From contig NC_010003.1 in assembly GCF_000018605.1 (NCBI RefSeq), forward strand, positions 1,650,501 through 1,714,500: DNA of 64,000 bases, in the 5' to 3' direction. The notes under the pieces are model-generated. The model saw only the letters and a list, made by a program, of their open reading frames with translations, made no database searches and was not told the DNA's origin. Origin of the DNA: Petrotoga mobilis SJ95. Lineage in GTDB: Bacteria > Thermotogota > Thermotogae > Petrotogales > Petrotogaceae. The stretch's first letter is position 1. The number at the start of each line of letters is the position of its first letter. Below are positions 26,558 to 37,489 of the stretch, one piece after another. The position numbers were made by a program, and so were the translations under genes.

Positions 26558-27847
26558 ATGTCAATTTATGCCTTAACATCTTTGATAGTCTTCATAATTG
26601 TCGTTGTAGGAATGGTTTTTCAGAAAATAGATAGAACGCTTATTGCAATGTTGGGGGCTATTTTTCTATTAGGAACAGGGATTTTCCCTGACCAAATTGG
26701 TGCAATAAAAGAGTACGTGGATTATAACACTCTGTTATTGCTGCTTGGAATGATGGTATTTGTTGAGACTTTAAGAAAGACAGGTATATTTACCTTCTTA
26801 GGTCTCTCCATGTTAAGATTGTTTGGGAATAACACCTATACCTTATTCATCTCTCTAATTTTTTTGGTTGCTTTATTTTCTGGCTTTATTGATAACGTTA
26901 CTACTGTTTTAGTTTTTATTCCAATGACTTTTGCCATTACGGATTCATTAAATATTAATTATCTCCCTTTTGTTTTAGGAGAAATTTTCGCATCAAATAT
27001 TGGAGGTATGGCAACTATAATTGGTGATCCTCCTAATATTATGATTGCTTCTGCGGCAGGTTATTCTTTCTCAGAGTTCGCTCTTATTATGTATCCGGTT
27101 ACATTGATCAATTTAGTATTCGCCATTCTCTTATTGATATATTTCTTCAAGGAAGATTTATCCGTTAAAATAGACAAAGAAGTGATTAAAAACTTTGATG
27201 TATCTCATATTGTAGAAAACAAAAAGGAATTTATCTTGTCTATACTTTTGTTTGGTGCAGTTATCGTGGCTTTTGCTTTACAACATGAGCTTAATTTAGA
27301 AAGCTCAACCGTTGCCTTAGCGGGTGGTTTTTTTTCATTATTTATTCTTAGGCCAAAGGATTTGAAAGATACATTATCTAAAGTTGAATGGGAAAATATT
27401 TTATTTTTCTTTGCTTTATTTTTAATTGCCGGTGCACTTGAAGAAACGGGTATCATTAACGCTTTTTCTAATATGCTTGTCAATTTTGCTGGTGGCTCTT
27501 TACTGTTATTTAGTTTTTCCATTCTAACAATTTCTTCTTTCTTTACTGGTTTCCTAAATAATGTTCCTTTAGTGGCTGCAATGATACCTGTCATTGAAAA
27601 ATTATCTATTTCTGAATCTTCCATATTTAGTAATCTTGACCCCATTTGGTATTCATTATCATTGGGGGCTTGCTTGGGAGGGAACTTAACTCCAATAGCC
27701 GCTTCAGCGAACGTTATAGCGTTAGGTCTCTTAACCCAATTTAAAGGGAAAACAATTTCTTTTTGGGAGTTTTCTAAATACGGTTTGATAATATTATTAG
27801 GGAATATAGTAATTTCTGGAATATATGTAAATTTCATTTTTTTCTGA
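26558..27847 (+). CDS. ArsB/NhaD-superfamily ion transporter, paralogue 1
   Basis: A 429-residue integral membrane protein of the ion-transporter superfamily. I start it at ATG 26558, right after GGAGG; the frame extends to 26534 without a site. Family motifs are the LIAMLGAIFLLGTG start, the FSGFIDNVTTVLVFIPMTFA helix-breaker segment, the IGDPPNIMIASAAG motif and the second-half equivalents FTGFLNNVPLVAAMIP and LGACLGGNLTPIAASANVI. Members carry sodium/proton, arsenite or dicarboxylates. It is followed by a close paralogue of identical length. The transported ion cannot be decided from sequence alone. Confidence 0.87.
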   Translation: MSIYALTSLIVFIIVVVGMVFQKIDRTLIAMLGAIFLLGTGIFPDQIGAIKEYVDYNTLLLLLGMMVFVETLRKTGIFTFLGLSMLRLFGNNTYTLFISLIFLVALFSGFIDNVTTVLVFIPMTFAITDSLNINYLPFVLGEIFASNIGGMATIIGDPPNIMIASAAGYSFSEFALIMYPVTLINLVFAILLLIYFFKEDLSVKIDKEVIKNFDVSHIVENKKEFILSILLFGAVIVAFALQHELNLESSTVALAGGFFSLFILRPKDLKDTLSKVEWENILFFFALFLIAGALEETGIINAFSNMLVNFAGGSLLLFSFSILTISSFFTGFLNNVPLVAAMIPVIEKLSISESSIFSNLDPIWYSLSLGACLGGNLTPIAASANVIALGLLTQFKGKTISFWEFSKYGLIILLGNIVISGIYVNFIFF

Positions 27848-27998
27848 TTTCTTACCCTTATAAGCTGGGATCAGGGATGAATTGGTCCAGATTTTTTTCC
27901 TTAGAAGGGTGGGAAGCGGGGCTAAGGGGGGTTATTTATAAAGTTCTTAAAGTTTCTAATGACAGTAAAAATATTAGATCAGGAGGAACCTTTAATTT

Positions 27999-29288
27999 AT
28001 GTCACAAACTGAACTAATAACCCTTATAGTATTCGCTGTAGTATTGTTTTTTATCATCACTCACAAAATTAACAGAACCATTATTGCCATGCTTGGAGCT
28101 TCGGTGCTTATTATATTCGGAGTTTTTCCTGACGAAATTGAAGCTATAAGAAATTATATTGATTTCAACACCCTTCTTTTACTGCTCGGGATGATGTTAT
28201 TTGTAAGCGTTATTCGTAGAACTGGCCTTTTTTCATATGTAGGTATTAAGACTTTGAAAATATTTGGACATAACGGATACATGTTGTTTATTTCCTTAAC
28301 TTTTTTGGTTGCATTAATTTCAGGTTTCATTGATAATGTTACTACGATACTTGTTTTTATACCTATTACCTTTGCTATAACGGATTCTTTAAAAGTCAAT
28401 TATTTCCCTTATGTTTTAGGTGAAATTTTTGCATCGAATATTGGAGGAATGGCAACCATCATTGGCGATCCACCCAATATTATGATAGCTTCAGCTGCAG
28501 GATTTTCCTTTTCAGAATTTGCTTTAGTTATGTACCCAATTGCAATAATGAATCTCTTGTTCATGGATATGCTTTTTATATTCATTTTTAAAAAAGATCT
28601 TCAAATCAAATTTGATAAAGAGAGTATAAAAAGTTTTGATACGTCCCATTTGATCGAAGATAAAAGAAGATTTTTCCTGTCCATAATTCTTTTTGTAAGT
28701 GTAATAATCGCTTTTTCTACTCAACACTTTTTAGGTTTGGAGAGTTCTACAATTGCAATAGTAGCAGGATTCTTCTCTTTACTACTATTAGCGCCAAATC
28801 AGGTGAGGGATACTTTGAATGAAGTTGAGTGGGAAAGTCTTTTATTCTTTTTTGGTTTATTTCTCATTACAGGGGCGATGGAAGAAACAGGACTGATAGC
28901 TAATTTATCCGATGTCATGGTAAAAGTTGCTGGAGATTCGGTAAAATCTTTCACTTTGTTTATTTTACCTGTTGCTAGCTTAATTTCGGGATTCATTGAT
29001 AATATTCCTTTTACAGCTACTATGATTCCCGTTGTTCAACATTTACAAGTGGTACAACCCGGTATTTTCAGTAATTTAGATCCAGTATGGTATTCTCTTG
29101 CGATGGGTGCATGTTTAGGTGGAAATGCAACTTCCATCGGTGCATCCGCTAATATAATTGGACTCGCTATGTTAACCCAGTTTAAGAATAAAACTATCTT
29201 GTTCAAAGATTTTGCTAAATACGGATTTTTACTTGTATTAGGAAATATAGTTATCTCAGAAATTTATTTATTATTATTGTTTTTTTAG
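27999..29288 (+). CDS. ArsB/NhaD-superfamily ion transporter, paralogue 2
   Basis: A 429-residue paralogue of the preceding gene with the same motif order: IAMLGASVLIIFGVFPDE, SGFIDNVTTILVFIPITFAI, IGDPPNIMIASAAGFSFSEF and MGACLGGNATSIGASANIIG. The two share the central LDPVWYSL segment almost unchanged. AGGAGG stands before ATG 27999. The 150-bp gap between them contains a GC-rich repeat unit at 27898-27927, so each copy may have its own transcript. Tandem duplication followed by divergence is the simplest history. Confidence 0.87.
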   Translation: MSQTELITLIVFAVVLFFIITHKINRTIIAMLGASVLIIFGVFPDEIEAIRNYIDFNTLLLLLGMMLFVSVIRRTGLFSYVGIKTLKIFGHNGYMLFISLTFLVALISGFIDNVTTILVFIPITFAITDSLKVNYFPYVLGEIFASNIGGMATIIGDPPNIMIASAAGFSFSEFALVMYPIAIMNLLFMDMLFIFIFKKDLQIKFDKESIKSFDTSHLIEDKRRFFLSIILFVSVIIAFSTQHFLGLESSTIAIVAGFFSLLLLAPNQVRDTLNEVEWESLLFFFGLFLITGAMEETGLIANLSDVMVKVAGDSVKSFTLFILPVASLISGFIDNIPFTATMIPVVQHLQVVQPGIFSNLDPVWYSLAMGACLGGNATSIGASANIIGLAMLTQFKNKTILFKDFAKYGFLLVLGNIVISEIYLLLLFF

Positions 29289-29304
29289 AAACTTTTGGTG
29301 GATT

Positions 29305-29493
29305 ATAGGGTGGGGAGCGGGGCAAGGGGCGCTAACAAAGACTAAACACGACTTACAAGAAAACTAAGCAAACAATTAATCCAAAAAAATGGTTTTTAAA
29401 AGGGTCACAGGGCGGAGCCCTCCCCCTGCCAGTTTAAGGGACCGCAGGTCCCTTCCTTAGAAGGGTGGGGAGCGGGGCAAGGGGCGCTAAAGA
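29305..29493. repeat. GC-rich dispersed repeats, inverted orientation
   Basis: GGGTGGGGAGCGGGGCAAGG at 29309 and again at 29465, with AAAAGGGTCACAGGGCGGAG at 29398 and a GGGACC..GGTCCC hairpin between. They are the reverse complement of the units at 26089. Confidence 0.8.
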
Positions 29494-29545
29494 AGCTTTC
29501 TAAAGGCATTAACAAAAGAACAATACTAAAAGGGGGAATACTTTT

Positions 29546-30703
29546 ATGAAAACACTTTTATTGAAAAATGGATACATTTATCCTATTTCTAGAGAACCAT
29601 TTGTCGGAGATATTTTGATAGAAGATGGCATAATCAAGCAAATAGGGGAAGATCTGCAGGTTAAAGCAGAAGAGGTAATAGATGCAACAAATAAGTATAT
29701 CCTACCAGGATTTATCGATGCACATTCCCATATTGGTTTGTTTGAAGAAGGTGTTGGAGCCTCTTACCAAGACGGAAATGAAGCGACGGACCCTGTTACA
29801 CCACAAGTTAGGGCGATTGATGCCTTTTATCCCGAAGACGCTGCTATAAAAAGAGCTCTATCTGGGGGGGTTACAACGGTGATGATAGTGCCAGGTAGTG
29901 CAAACCCCATTGGAGGTCAGGGGGCTATATTGAAGTTAAATTCTCAAATAACCGATGAAGCTATTTTAAGAGAACCTGCTGGCCTTAAAATGGCTTTGGG
30001 TGAAAATCCTAAAAGAGTATATGGTTCTTACAACAAAACTCCATCTACTAGGCTAGGAAATGCTGCAGTAATAAGAGATTATTTTACTAAAGTTAGAAAT
30101 TATATTGAAAAGAAGAAATCTGCAGAAAAAGAAGGGAAAGCTTTTACTGAGACAGACATCAAATTTGAAATTGGCGAGAAAGTTCTAAATAAGCAAATTC
30201 CAGCAAGGATTCACGCACACAGAAAAGACGATATTTTAACTGCGATAAGGTTATCTGAAGAATTTGGGTTTGACCTGGTTATTGAACACGCAACAGAGGC
30301 TTATAAAATCCCTGATTTTATTAAAGAAAAAAATATTCCATTGATTTTGGGACCTCTACTAGGTTTTAGAACAAAATTGGAAACCAGAGATATGCGGTTT
30401 GAGTCGATAAAAATAATTAATGAGAAGGGAATCTTAGCTGCGTTGATGTGTGATCATCCTGTAACTCATTTAGAACACGCTTCAATACAAGCAGCTACTG
30501 CCTTAAGGTATGGAGCCAAGGAAGAAGACTTGCTAAAAATGTTAACGATAAATCCAGCTAAAATTCTAAAGATAGAAAAACGTTTAGGAACTATTGATGA
30601 AAGCAAGGACGCAGATTTGGTTTTGTGGAGCGGTCATCCTTTTGACCCCAGAAGCATTGTAGAAAAGACACTGATAAATGGAACTGTGGTTTATGAATCG
30701 TAA
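29546..30703 (+). CDS. Amidohydrolase (imidazolonepropionase-like)
   Basis: A 385-residue metal-dependent hydrolase of the amidohydrolase superfamily. Visible metal-site blocks are GFIDAHSHIG (HxH), the RIHAHRKDD His, the VIEHATEAY His and the catalytic Asp in ALMCDHPVTH. The N- and C-terminal beta-sandwich pieces (KNGYIYPISREPFVGDILIE; DADLVLWSGHPFDP) are as expected. The preference, whether for a cyclic amide or a dipeptide such as in Xaa-Pro-type members, is not readable. AAAGGGGGA precedes ATG 29546. It is monocistronic, with tdh-kbl downstream after 147 bp. Confidence 0.83.
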   Translation: MKTLLLKNGYIYPISREPFVGDILIEDGIIKQIGEDLQVKAEEVIDATNKYILPGFIDAHSHIGLFEEGVGASYQDGNEATDPVTPQVRAIDAFYPEDAAIKRALSGGVTTVMIVPGSANPIGGQGAILKLNSQITDEAILREPAGLKMALGENPKRVYGSYNKTPSTRLGNAAVIRDYFTKVRNYIEKKKSAEKEGKAFTETDIKFEIGEKVLNKQIPARIHAHRKDDILTAIRLSEEFGFDLVIEHATEAYKIPDFIKEKNIPLILGPLLGFRTKLETRDMRFESIKIINEKGILAALMCDHPVTHLEHASIQAATALRYGAKEEDLLKMLTINPAKILKIEKRLGTIDESKDADLVLWSGHPFDPRSIVEKTLINGTVVYES

Positions 30704-30849
30704 AATTACTCGCTAATTTTGTTTTAATTAACCATAATCACCTATTATTGTCTATTTTTGCCTATAAACTACTCTCCTGAGGTTTGAAAAAAATTTCATA
30801 GTGAGTTACTATATATAATAGTAGTTATCTTTTAAAGGAGAGTGAAAAA

Positions 30850-31902
30850 ATGAAGGCTATTGTAAAAGCCAAACCAGGAAAAGGGTTAACCCTAATGGAA
30901 GTAGAAGAACCAACTTTACAGTTTTCACACGATGTAAAGATTAAAATTTTAAAAGTATCGGTATGTGGGACTGATGTACATATTTACGAATGGAATGATT
31001 GGGCAAAAGACCGAATTAAGCAATTCCCACAAATCGATGGCCATGAATTTGTTGGAAGGGTAATCGAAGTTGGAAATGAAGTTAAAAGCGTTAAACCTGG
31101 AGATTTAGTTGTTTCAGACAGTCATATACCTTGTGGTTATTGTCATCAGTGTAGAACAGGAAATATGCATGTATGCCAGAATTTAAAGATCTTAGGAGTA
31201 GATAGAGATGGCGTTTTTTCTGAATACGCCGTTCTACCAGATACAGTTTTGATAAAAATCGACGAAAGTATACCTTTAAAATATGCATCTGTGATGGAAC
31301 CTTTGGGAAATGCGATTTTTACAACAACTGCAGCCGATCTTAGAGGTAAAGTAGTTTTAATTGCCGGAGCGGGACCTATTGGCGCTATGGCGATAGAAAT
31401 TGCCAAATTATCCGGAGCAGCTTTCATTATAGTAAGTGAACCTTCTGATTACAGGATCAATATGGCAAAATCTTTAGGGGCTGATTTAGTTATAAATCCG
31501 AAGGAGAAGTCTGTAGTTGAAGAAGTATTAAAAATAACCTCTGGATTGGGAGCAGATGTCTTTCTTGAAATGTCAGGAAATGAAAACGCTTTGAATGATG
31601 GTATAAAATCATTAAAAAGCACAGGAGTGGCATCTATCTTAGGGGTTTATCCTGAAAGCAAGATAAAGTTTGAAATGAATACCGCAGTTTTTAAAAATCT
31701 TACTATTCACACGATTACTGGAAGAAAGATGTTTGAAACGTGGTATATGGCTATAAACTGGCTGAAATATCATAAATTGGATTTAAGTAAAGTCGTTACG
31801 CATGAATTTGACTTTGAAAATTTTGAAGAAGCTTTCGAATTGATGGCCAGTGGGAAAAGCGGTAAGATAGTTTTAAACGTTACAAAAGAGGAGGAGGTTT
31901 GA
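30850..31902 (+). CDS. tdh: L-threonine 3-dehydrogenase
   Basis: A 350-residue zinc-dependent medium-chain dehydrogenase that oxidises threonine to 2-amino-3-ketobutyrate with NAD. Catalytic-zinc ligands appear in [11 protein letters not shown] and [10 protein letters not shown], structural-zinc cysteines in [15 protein letters not shown], and the Rossmann loop in [16 protein letters not shown] typically has the DxHIYxWxxW signature, which is present. AAAGGAGAG precedes ATG 30850. It overlaps or abuts the next gene, which uses its product, so the two form a threonine-degradation operon. Confidence 0.92.
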   Translation: MKAIVKAKPGKGLTLMEVEEPTLQFSHDVKIKILKVSVCGTDVHIYEWNDWAKDRIKQFPQIDGHEFVGRVIEVGNEVKSVKPGDLVVSDSHIPCGYCHQCRTGNMHVCQNLKILGVDRDGVFSEYAVLPDTVLIKIDESIPLKYASVMEPLGNAIFTTTAADLRGKVVLIAGAGPIGAMAIEIAKLSGAAFIIVSEPSDYRINMAKSLGADLVINPKEKSVVEEVLKITSGLGADVFLEMSGNENALNDGIKSLKSTGVASILGVYPESKIKFEMNTAVFKNLTIHTITGRKMFETWYMAINWLKYHKLDLSKVVTHEFDFENFEEAFELMASGKSGKIVLNVTKEEEV

Positions 31903-31904
31903 TT

Positions 31905-33086
31905 ATGGATTTTTATGAACAATTGAGAGAAGAGTTGAAAAAGCTCGAAGACTCTGGTTTACTTATCACCATAAGAACACTTGAAAGTGCACAAGGCGCT
32001 TGGATCAATATCAATGGTAAAAAGGTTTTAAATATGTGTTCTAACAATTATTTGGGTTTGGCAAACAACGAAAGGCTTAAAGAAGCTGCTATTAATGCGA
32101 TTAAAAACTGGGGTGTAGGTCCAGGTGCAGTTAGAACAATAGCTGGGACTATGAAGATTCACGAAGAATTAGAAAAAAAGCTAGCGGAATTTAAAAAAGT
32201 AGAGGCAACTCTCGTTGTTCAATCTGGGTTCAACGCAAATCAAGCAGTTATTCCTACTATAACAAACGAAGAAGATGGCATTTTATCAGATGAACTTAAC
32301 CACGCTAGCATAATAGACGGTGTTAGATTATCAAAGGCAAAAAGATATATTTGGAAACATAAAGATTTAAACTCCTTGGAAGAGCAACTGGTTAAGGCTC
32401 AAAGGGATAATTGTAGAAGAAAATTAATTATAACTGACGGTGTTTTTAGTATGGATGGAGATATTGCGCCTCTACCAGGAATTGTAGAATTAGCCAAAAA
32501 ATATGATGCTTTAGTAATGGTGGATGATGCACATGGGGAAGGAGTACTAGGAGAAAACGGTAGAGGAATAGCGGATCATTTCAATTTGACAGAGGAAGTG
32601 GATATAGAAATTGGAACTTTATCGAAAGCTTTTGGAGTGGTAGGCGGATTTATAGCAGGTAAAAAAGTATTAATTGATTATTTGAAGCAACAAGCAAGGC
32701 CCTTTCTATTCTCTAGTTCTTTATCTCCAGCAGAAACGGCTGCCGCTTTAGAAGCAACAAAAATACTTTATGAATCTGACGATTTAGTGAAAAAGCTGTG
32801 GGATAATGCAAAATATTTTCAAAGTAAGATAAAAGAAATGGGCTATGATATCGGAGGCACTGAAACTCCTATAACCCCTGTGATGATATATGATGAAAAG
32901 AAAACAAAAGAATTTAGCTCAAAACTATATGAAGAAGGAATTTTTGCGTCTAGTATAGTTTATCCCACCGTTCCAAAAGGTAAAGCCAGGATAAGGGTAA
33001 TGATAAGCGCATTACACAGTAAAGAAGACTTAGACTTTGCTTTAAGCAAATTTGAAAAAATAGGTAAAAGTCTTGGTACTCTATAA
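31905..33086 (+). CDS. kbl: Glycine C-acetyltransferase (2-amino-3-ketobutyrate CoA ligase)
   Basis: A 393-residue PLP enzyme that cleaves 2-amino-3-ketobutyrate with CoA into glycine and acetyl-CoA. Start set at ATG 31905, six bases after GAGGAGGAGG; the upstream TTG at 31899 is less likely. The N-terminus [19 protein letters not shown] matches KBL. Conserved segments are [22 protein letters not shown], the [12 protein letters not shown] Asp-His region and the PLP lysine in GTLSKAFG. The start lies two bases after the tdh stop, so expression is coupled. Confidence 0.93.
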   Translation: MDFYEQLREELKKLEDSGLLITIRTLESAQGAWININGKKVLNMCSNNYLGLANNERLKEAAINAIKNWGVGPGAVRTIAGTMKIHEELEKKLAEFKKVEATLVVQSGFNANQAVIPTITNEEDGILSDELNHASIIDGVRLSKAKRYIWKHKDLNSLEEQLVKAQRDNCRRKLIITDGVFSMDGDIAPLPGIVELAKKYDALVMVDDAHGEGVLGENGRGIADHFNLTEEVDIEIGTLSKAFGVVGGFIAGKKVLIDYLKQQARPFLFSSSLSPAETAAALEATKILYESDDLVKKLWDNAKYFQSKIKEMGYDIGGTETPITPVMIYDEKKTKEFSSKLYEEGIFASSIVYPTVPKGKARIRVMISALHSKEDLDFALSKFEKIGKSLGTL

Positions 33087-33237
33087 ATAAATTGTTGTGT
33101 AATTTTTAATTTTTATGATATAATAAATAAGAAAATGTTTTTTGTAATTTCAATAATTTTAAATTTAGAAATTAGATTTAAAGTAAGTTTTAGAGATTCT
33201 ATAGGTAGTAAAATATATAAAGATAGGAGGGATTGTG

Positions 33238-34383
33238 GTGAAATCAAAAATTGTTTTGGTATTGGTGTTAACAGTATCTCTTTTTGCGATGGCTTCTTTA
33301 ACCCTTGATTGGGGAAGAGTATACACCCTTGGTGGATCTCAGGAGATCTTCGATGTAAAATCTACAGATGAGGGGGTATATCTTTTTGGATACACCAATG
33401 AAAAAGGATTCAACGAAGATATTTTAATTTTGGAATTCGATCAAGAGGGTAACGTAGTTTATGAAAACAAGTTAGGTGGAAATTACAACGATTGGGCAAA
33501 TCAAGGAATTTTAACTTCTGATGGTGATATGCTCTTGGTTGGAACATCGAATTCTTACGGAAGTGATTCAGATTTCTACGTTTCAAAAATAGGTAACAAC
33601 AAATTCTCTACGAACATTAATAAACTAGGTAACGACAAAGGTTCAGCTGTTGTAGAAGTAGAGGATGGCTATGTTGTAGTAGGCTATGGTTCCGATCCTG
33701 ATACATTAAACATGCGAGGAAAAATGGTAAAATTGAATAAAGAAGGAAAAGTTGTATTTGAAAAGTGGCTTCCTTACTTTGTTGCTGGCTCTGATACTAA
33801 ACCTTTGAGTATTCAAAAAACTTCAGACGGTAATTTCATCATTGCAGGCACGGTAGTACAATTATTTGAAAATAAGACCAAATTTTATTTGGCTAAGGTT
33901 GATCCCAATGGAGAAGAAATCTGGACCAAAGTTTTTGCTCCTAGAGATTATGCTAGAGGCTTCGATGTTAAAGAAGTATCTGGAGGCTACGTAGCCGTTG
34001 GTTATGAAGGTTCATGGGATTCAAAATGGTCAGATATCTATGTTGTAAAGGTTAACCCAGAGGGACATATTTTATGGGAAGGTTTTTACGGAGATGTAGA
34101 AAGTGATCACGGTTATTCAGTTGCCGTAGGTCCAAATGGATATATATATGTTGCAGGATACGTTACAACCCTGAACGGCGACAAAGATTTTGCTATACTT
34201 GAATACGATAATAACGGTAATTTATTGAGCGAAAAATCTCTTGGTGGATACGGCGATGATGTCGCTTATGCCATAGATATTGATGATAATGGTAACCTCT
34301 ATGTTGCTGGATATTCTCAATCATCAGATTTGGGTGCAGATGCTCACAAAGATGTCTTTATTTTAAAATACACAGTAAAATAA
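33238..34383 (+). CDS. Secreted beta-propeller protein
   Basis: About 381 residues, GTG start at 33238 seven bases after AGGAGGG (a second GTG at 33235 is too close). A signal peptide (KSKIVLVLVLTVSLFAMAS) is followed by about six repeats of the form G(G/D)Y-V-VGY-x(n)-D-x-Y-V-K. Examples are VYLFGYTNEKGFNEDILILE, YVVVGYGSD and YIYVAGYVTTLNGDKDF. Such repeats form a propeller and act as extracellular or periplasmic binding or structural proteins. No catalytic site is evident. It is followed by a shared bidirectional terminator. Confidence 0.75.
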   Translation: MKSKIVLVLVLTVSLFAMASLTLDWGRVYTLGGSQEIFDVKSTDEGVYLFGYTNEKGFNEDILILEFDQEGNVVYENKLGGNYNDWANQGILTSDGDMLLVGTSNSYGSDSDFYVSKIGNNKFSTNINKLGNDKGSAVVEVEDGYVVVGYGSDPDTLNMRGKMVKLNKEGKVVFEKWLPYFVAGSDTKPLSIQKTSDGNFIIAGTVVQLFENKTKFYLAKVDPNGEEIWTKVFAPRDYARGFDVKEVSGGYVAVGYEGSWDSKWSDIYVVKVNPEGHILWEGFYGDVESDHGYSVAVGPNGYIYVAGYVTTLNGDKDFAILEYDNNGNLLSEKSLGGYGDDVAYAIDIDDNGNLYVAGYSQSSDLGADAHKDVFILKYTVK

Positions 34384-34388
34384 ATTTT

Positions 34389-34425
34389 AAACCGCCCCTA
34401 TAAAATGTTGGGGCGGTTTTTATTT
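34389..34425. terminator. Bidirectional terminator between the propeller gene and mnmG
   Basis: AAACCGCCCC and GGGGCGGTTT form a 10-bp stem with T-runs on both strands, sitting between converging genes. Confidence 0.9.
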
Positions 34426-34428
34426 TAA

Positions 34429-36306
34429 CTACCTTATTTTATCTTTTTGCTTCAAATAAATTCTTAAGTTTATAGCATCAGCCGGATTTATGCCAGGTAT
34501 CCTTAAGAGTTGTCCAAAAGTTTCTGGCTTAATTTTTTTCAATTTTTCTTTAGCTTCATAGGCAATGTTGTTAATTTTGTCATATTCTATATCGCTTGGT
34601 ATCTTTTCCTTTTCGAGCTCTTTCATTTTTGCGATCTCATCTTGCATCCTTTGAAAATATCCGTTATATTTGAAGTGAATGTCGATTTGTTCGATAACTT
34701 CCTTTTCTTCAACTGCTTCTTCGTCTAAGTGTTTTAAATCAGTATAAGATATTTCGCTTCTTTTGAGTAATTCACTCATGTGAACAGGCTGAGTGATTTT
34801 TGAAGAGCCTTTTGAGGCTAAAATGTCGTTAACTTGATTAGGTGATACTTTAATTTGGTCCAATCTCTCAATTTGATGATTTATTAGGTTTTCTAATCTA
34901 TGAAGTTGTTCGTATTGTTCTTTACTCAATAAACCGTATTTGTATCCATACTTATACAACCTTAAATGAGCGTTATCATGTCGGAGCAACAACCTGTATT
35001 CAGCGCGGGAAGTTAGCAATCTGTATGGCTCATCTACTCCTTTTGTGATAAGGTCGTCGATAAGAACCCCAAGGTAAGCCTCGGACCTGTCAAGAACAAA
35101 AGGTTCTTCCCCCCTGATTTTTAAAGCAGCATTAATTCCTGCTAGAAGCCCTTGACCTGCGGCTTCTTCGTAACCGCTTGTACCATTGATTTGGCCAGCT
35201 AAGAATAATCCTTCTATTTTTTTTGTTTCAAGGTTGTGTTTCAATTGGATCGGATTTACAAAATCGTATTCAACGGCATAAGCAGGCCTTTCAATTATAG
35301 CATTTTCTAAACCAGGTATAGTTTTCAAAATCTCAATCTGCGCTTCAAAAGGTAAACTCGTACTCAATCCATTTAAATAGATCTCTTTTGAATGTTTGGA
35401 TTCCGGTTCAAGGAAAAATTGATGGGTATCCTTATTGAATTTCATAACTTTATCTTCAATGGAAGGGCAATACCTAGGACCAATGGACTGGATTAATTTC
35501 ACATCTCCATACAAAGGAGAGAATGCGATATATTTTCTAATAACTTCGTGGGTCTTGCTGTTGGTTCTCCCTAAATAACAAGGATAATCCTTTGTTAAGA
35601 CTCTTGGTTGACTCCAGTAAGAAAAAGCGAGAGGTTCATCAGCGGTTTCTTGGATATCAAATTTAGAAAAATCGATAGAATCTTTTCTCACCCTTGCAGG
35701 TGTCCCCGTTTTAAATCTCGATACTTCCAAACCTTCTTTAATTAAAGAATATGTCAAGGAATTTGCGGGAAGTTCTCCCATTCTTCCTGCTTCGAAGGTG
35801 TTCCTACCAACAAAAATTTTACCTCTCAAAAATGTTCCTGTAGTTAAAATCACGACTTTAGCAAAGTATTTCATTCCTAATTCTGTTTCTAACCCTATTA
35901 TTTTACCGTTTTCTACTAGAATATTTTTCGCTATTCCATGTCTCAGAATCAGATTATCTGTGGTTTCTAATATTTCTTTCATTCTTTGTGAGTAATCGTA
36001 TTTGTCGATTTGAGCTCTTAAAGCCCTAACAGCGATACCTTTACTTGTATTTAGCATTCTGATGTTGATCATCGTTTCATCAGTTACCTTTGCTTGTACT
36101 CCGCCAAGTGCATCTATCTCCCTTGCTACAACCCCCTTAGCGGGGCCTCCAATGGCAGGATTACATGGAGCCCATCCTAAAGTGTCTAAATTTATATTCA
36201 ATATTAAAGTATTCATTCCCATTTTAGCTGAGGCTAAAGCAGCTTCAATCCCGGCGTGGCCTGCTCCTACAACAATAACATCAAAACTGTTTTCTTTGTT
36301 TTCCAA
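34429..36306 (-). CDS. mnmG: tRNA U34 carboxymethylaminomethyl modification enzyme
   Basis: A 625-residue FAD protein that with MnmE installs cmnm5U at the wobble position. The dinucleotide-binding motif [14 protein letters not shown] lies near residue 12. [12 protein letters not shown], the [14 protein letters not shown] region and [20 protein letters not shown] are MnmG signatures. The C-terminal helical domain ends [16 protein letters not shown]. Length matches the family. AGGTATGATT rather than a strong site precedes ATG 36306. No mnmE gene is in the window. Confidence 0.95.
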   Translation of the reverse strand: MENKENSFDVIVVGAGHAGIEAALASAKMGMNTLILNINLDTLGWAPCNPAIGGPAKGVVAREIDALGGVQAKVTDETMINIRMLNTSKGIAVRALRAQIDKYDYSQRMKEILETTDNLILRHGIAKNILVENGKIIGLETELGMKYFAKVVILTTGTFLRGKIFVGRNTFEAGRMGELPANSLTYSLIKEGLEVSRFKTGTPARVRKDSIDFSKFDIQETADEPLAFSYWSQPRVLTKDYPCYLGRTNSKTHEVIRKYIAFSPLYGDVKLIQSIGPRYCPSIEDKVMKFNKDTHQFFLEPESKHSKEIYLNGLSTSLPFEAQIEILKTIPGLENAIIERPAYAVEYDFVNPIQLKHNLETKKIEGLFLAGQINGTSGYEEAAGQGLLAGINAALKIRGEEPFVLDRSEAYLGVLIDDLITKGVDEPYRLLTSRAEYRLLLRHDNAHLRLYKYGYKYGLLSKEQYEQLHRLENLINHQIERLDQIKVSPNQVNDILASKGSSKITQPVHMSELLKRSEISYTDLKHLDEEAVEEKEVIEQIDIHFKYNGYFQRMQDEIAKMKELEKEKIPSDIEYDKINNIAYEAKEKLKKIKPETFGQLLRIPGINPADAINLRIYLKQKDKIR

Positions 36307-36390
36307 AAATCATACCTCCATTTTTTATACTTTCTTTAGCGCCCCTAGGGAGTTTATCTTTTTTCTATGTTTTATTATAGCACACAATGT

Positions 36391-37482
36391 TTAAAATACC
36401 TTTTCACCTTCGAAGATGGTTTCTTTCACGTTCAGGTCTTTGTCTAAAATGACAAGGTTTGCATAGTAGCCAACTTCAATCCTTCCCTTATCGTAAATAT
36501 GTAGGTCTTGAAGTGCGTTGTATGAGGATACCTTTGCAAGCTCTTGTAGTGTACAATTGGTAAATCTTTTAAAATTTTTGACACCTTCGTTGAAAAGTAG
36601 TGTACTTCCCGCGATTGTTCCATCACTAAGTGTTGCTTTGTTGTTTTTTACAGTGACGCTTAAACCACCCAATTCGTATTCACCGTCTTGTAACCCTGCA
36701 GCGGCTATAGAATCGGTTATCAATATAATTTTGTCTGCTCCTTTTATTTTGTATACCAACATCACAAACTCAGGAGAAAGATGAATCCCATCACATATCA
36801 TTTCTATATTAAAATCAAAATAAAAGCCAGAACCTGTTCCCCCTATGTTACGATGATGTAGCGGTGTTAATGCGTTTGAAAAATGGGTGATTCTGTTAAC
36901 TCCTGATTCGAAAGCTTTTTTGAAGATATCAAAATTCGCAGAAGTATGACCTAATGAGATCACTACATTCTTTTCTTCAAGATAATTTATTGCTTCAATA
37001 AAACCGTTAACCTCCGGTGCCATGGTTATTAATTTTACTTTATCGCTAATTATCTCTTTTAGTTCCTCCAAGGAAGGATCTCTTATATACTGAGGGTTCT
37101 GAGCTCCTTTTTTTTCTACATTTATATAAGGACCTTCCAAATGAATCCCTTCGATTGAAGAATTCACATCTTCTATACTGTCCAAAACTTTTAAAATCTG
37201 TTCTTTAGTGGCTGAGACCGTTGTTGGTAAAAAAGTAGTTACACCATATGAAAAATTATTTTTTGCCCAACTTTTGAACTCTTCCTTTGTTGCATGCATC
37301 GTATCTATACCCTTTTGTGCATGAGTGTGGGGGTCTACAAAGCCAGGCATAATGATGGTATCGAAATCTTTATAACCATAATCTTTTCTTATAACTCCAG
37401 AAATCGTTTTGCCTTTTATTTCGATATCTCCGGTATATTCTCCGTTTATAGGATCCACAATTAAAACGTTTTCTAATTTCAT
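36391..37482 (-). CDS. nagA: N-acetylglucosamine-6-phosphate deacetylase
   Basis: A 363-residue amidohydrolase that removes acetate from GlcNAc-6-phosphate. It shows the metal motif FVDPHTHAQKG, the substrate loop HLEGPYINVEKKGAQNP, the VISLGHTSAN His, FSNALTPLHHRN and the catalytic ITDSIAAAG Asp. It is third in the minus-strand gntR/SIS/nagA unit; the SIS gene ends eight bases before its start with GGGGGG in between. Together these turn amino-sugar phosphates into fructose 6-phosphate. The reaction order suits catabolism of chitin or peptidoglycan fragments. Confidence 0.93.
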   Translation of the reverse strand: MKLENVLIVDPINGEYTGDIEIKGKTISGVIRKDYGYKDFDTIIMPGFVDPHTHAQKGIDTMHATKEEFKSWAKNNFSYGVTTFLPTTVSATKEQILKVLDSIEDVNSSIEGIHLEGPYINVEKKGAQNPQYIRDPSLEELKEIISDKVKLITMAPEVNGFIEAINYLEEKNVVISLGHTSANFDIFKKAFESGVNRITHFSNALTPLHHRNIGGTGSGFYFDFNIEMICDGIHLSPEFVMLVYKIKGADKIILITDSIAAAGLQDGEYELGGLSVTVKNNKATLSDGTIAGSTLLFNEGVKNFKRFTNCTLQELAKVSSYNALQDLHIYDKGRIEVGYYANLVILDKDLNVKETIFEGEKVF

Positions 37483-37489
37483 ATTTATC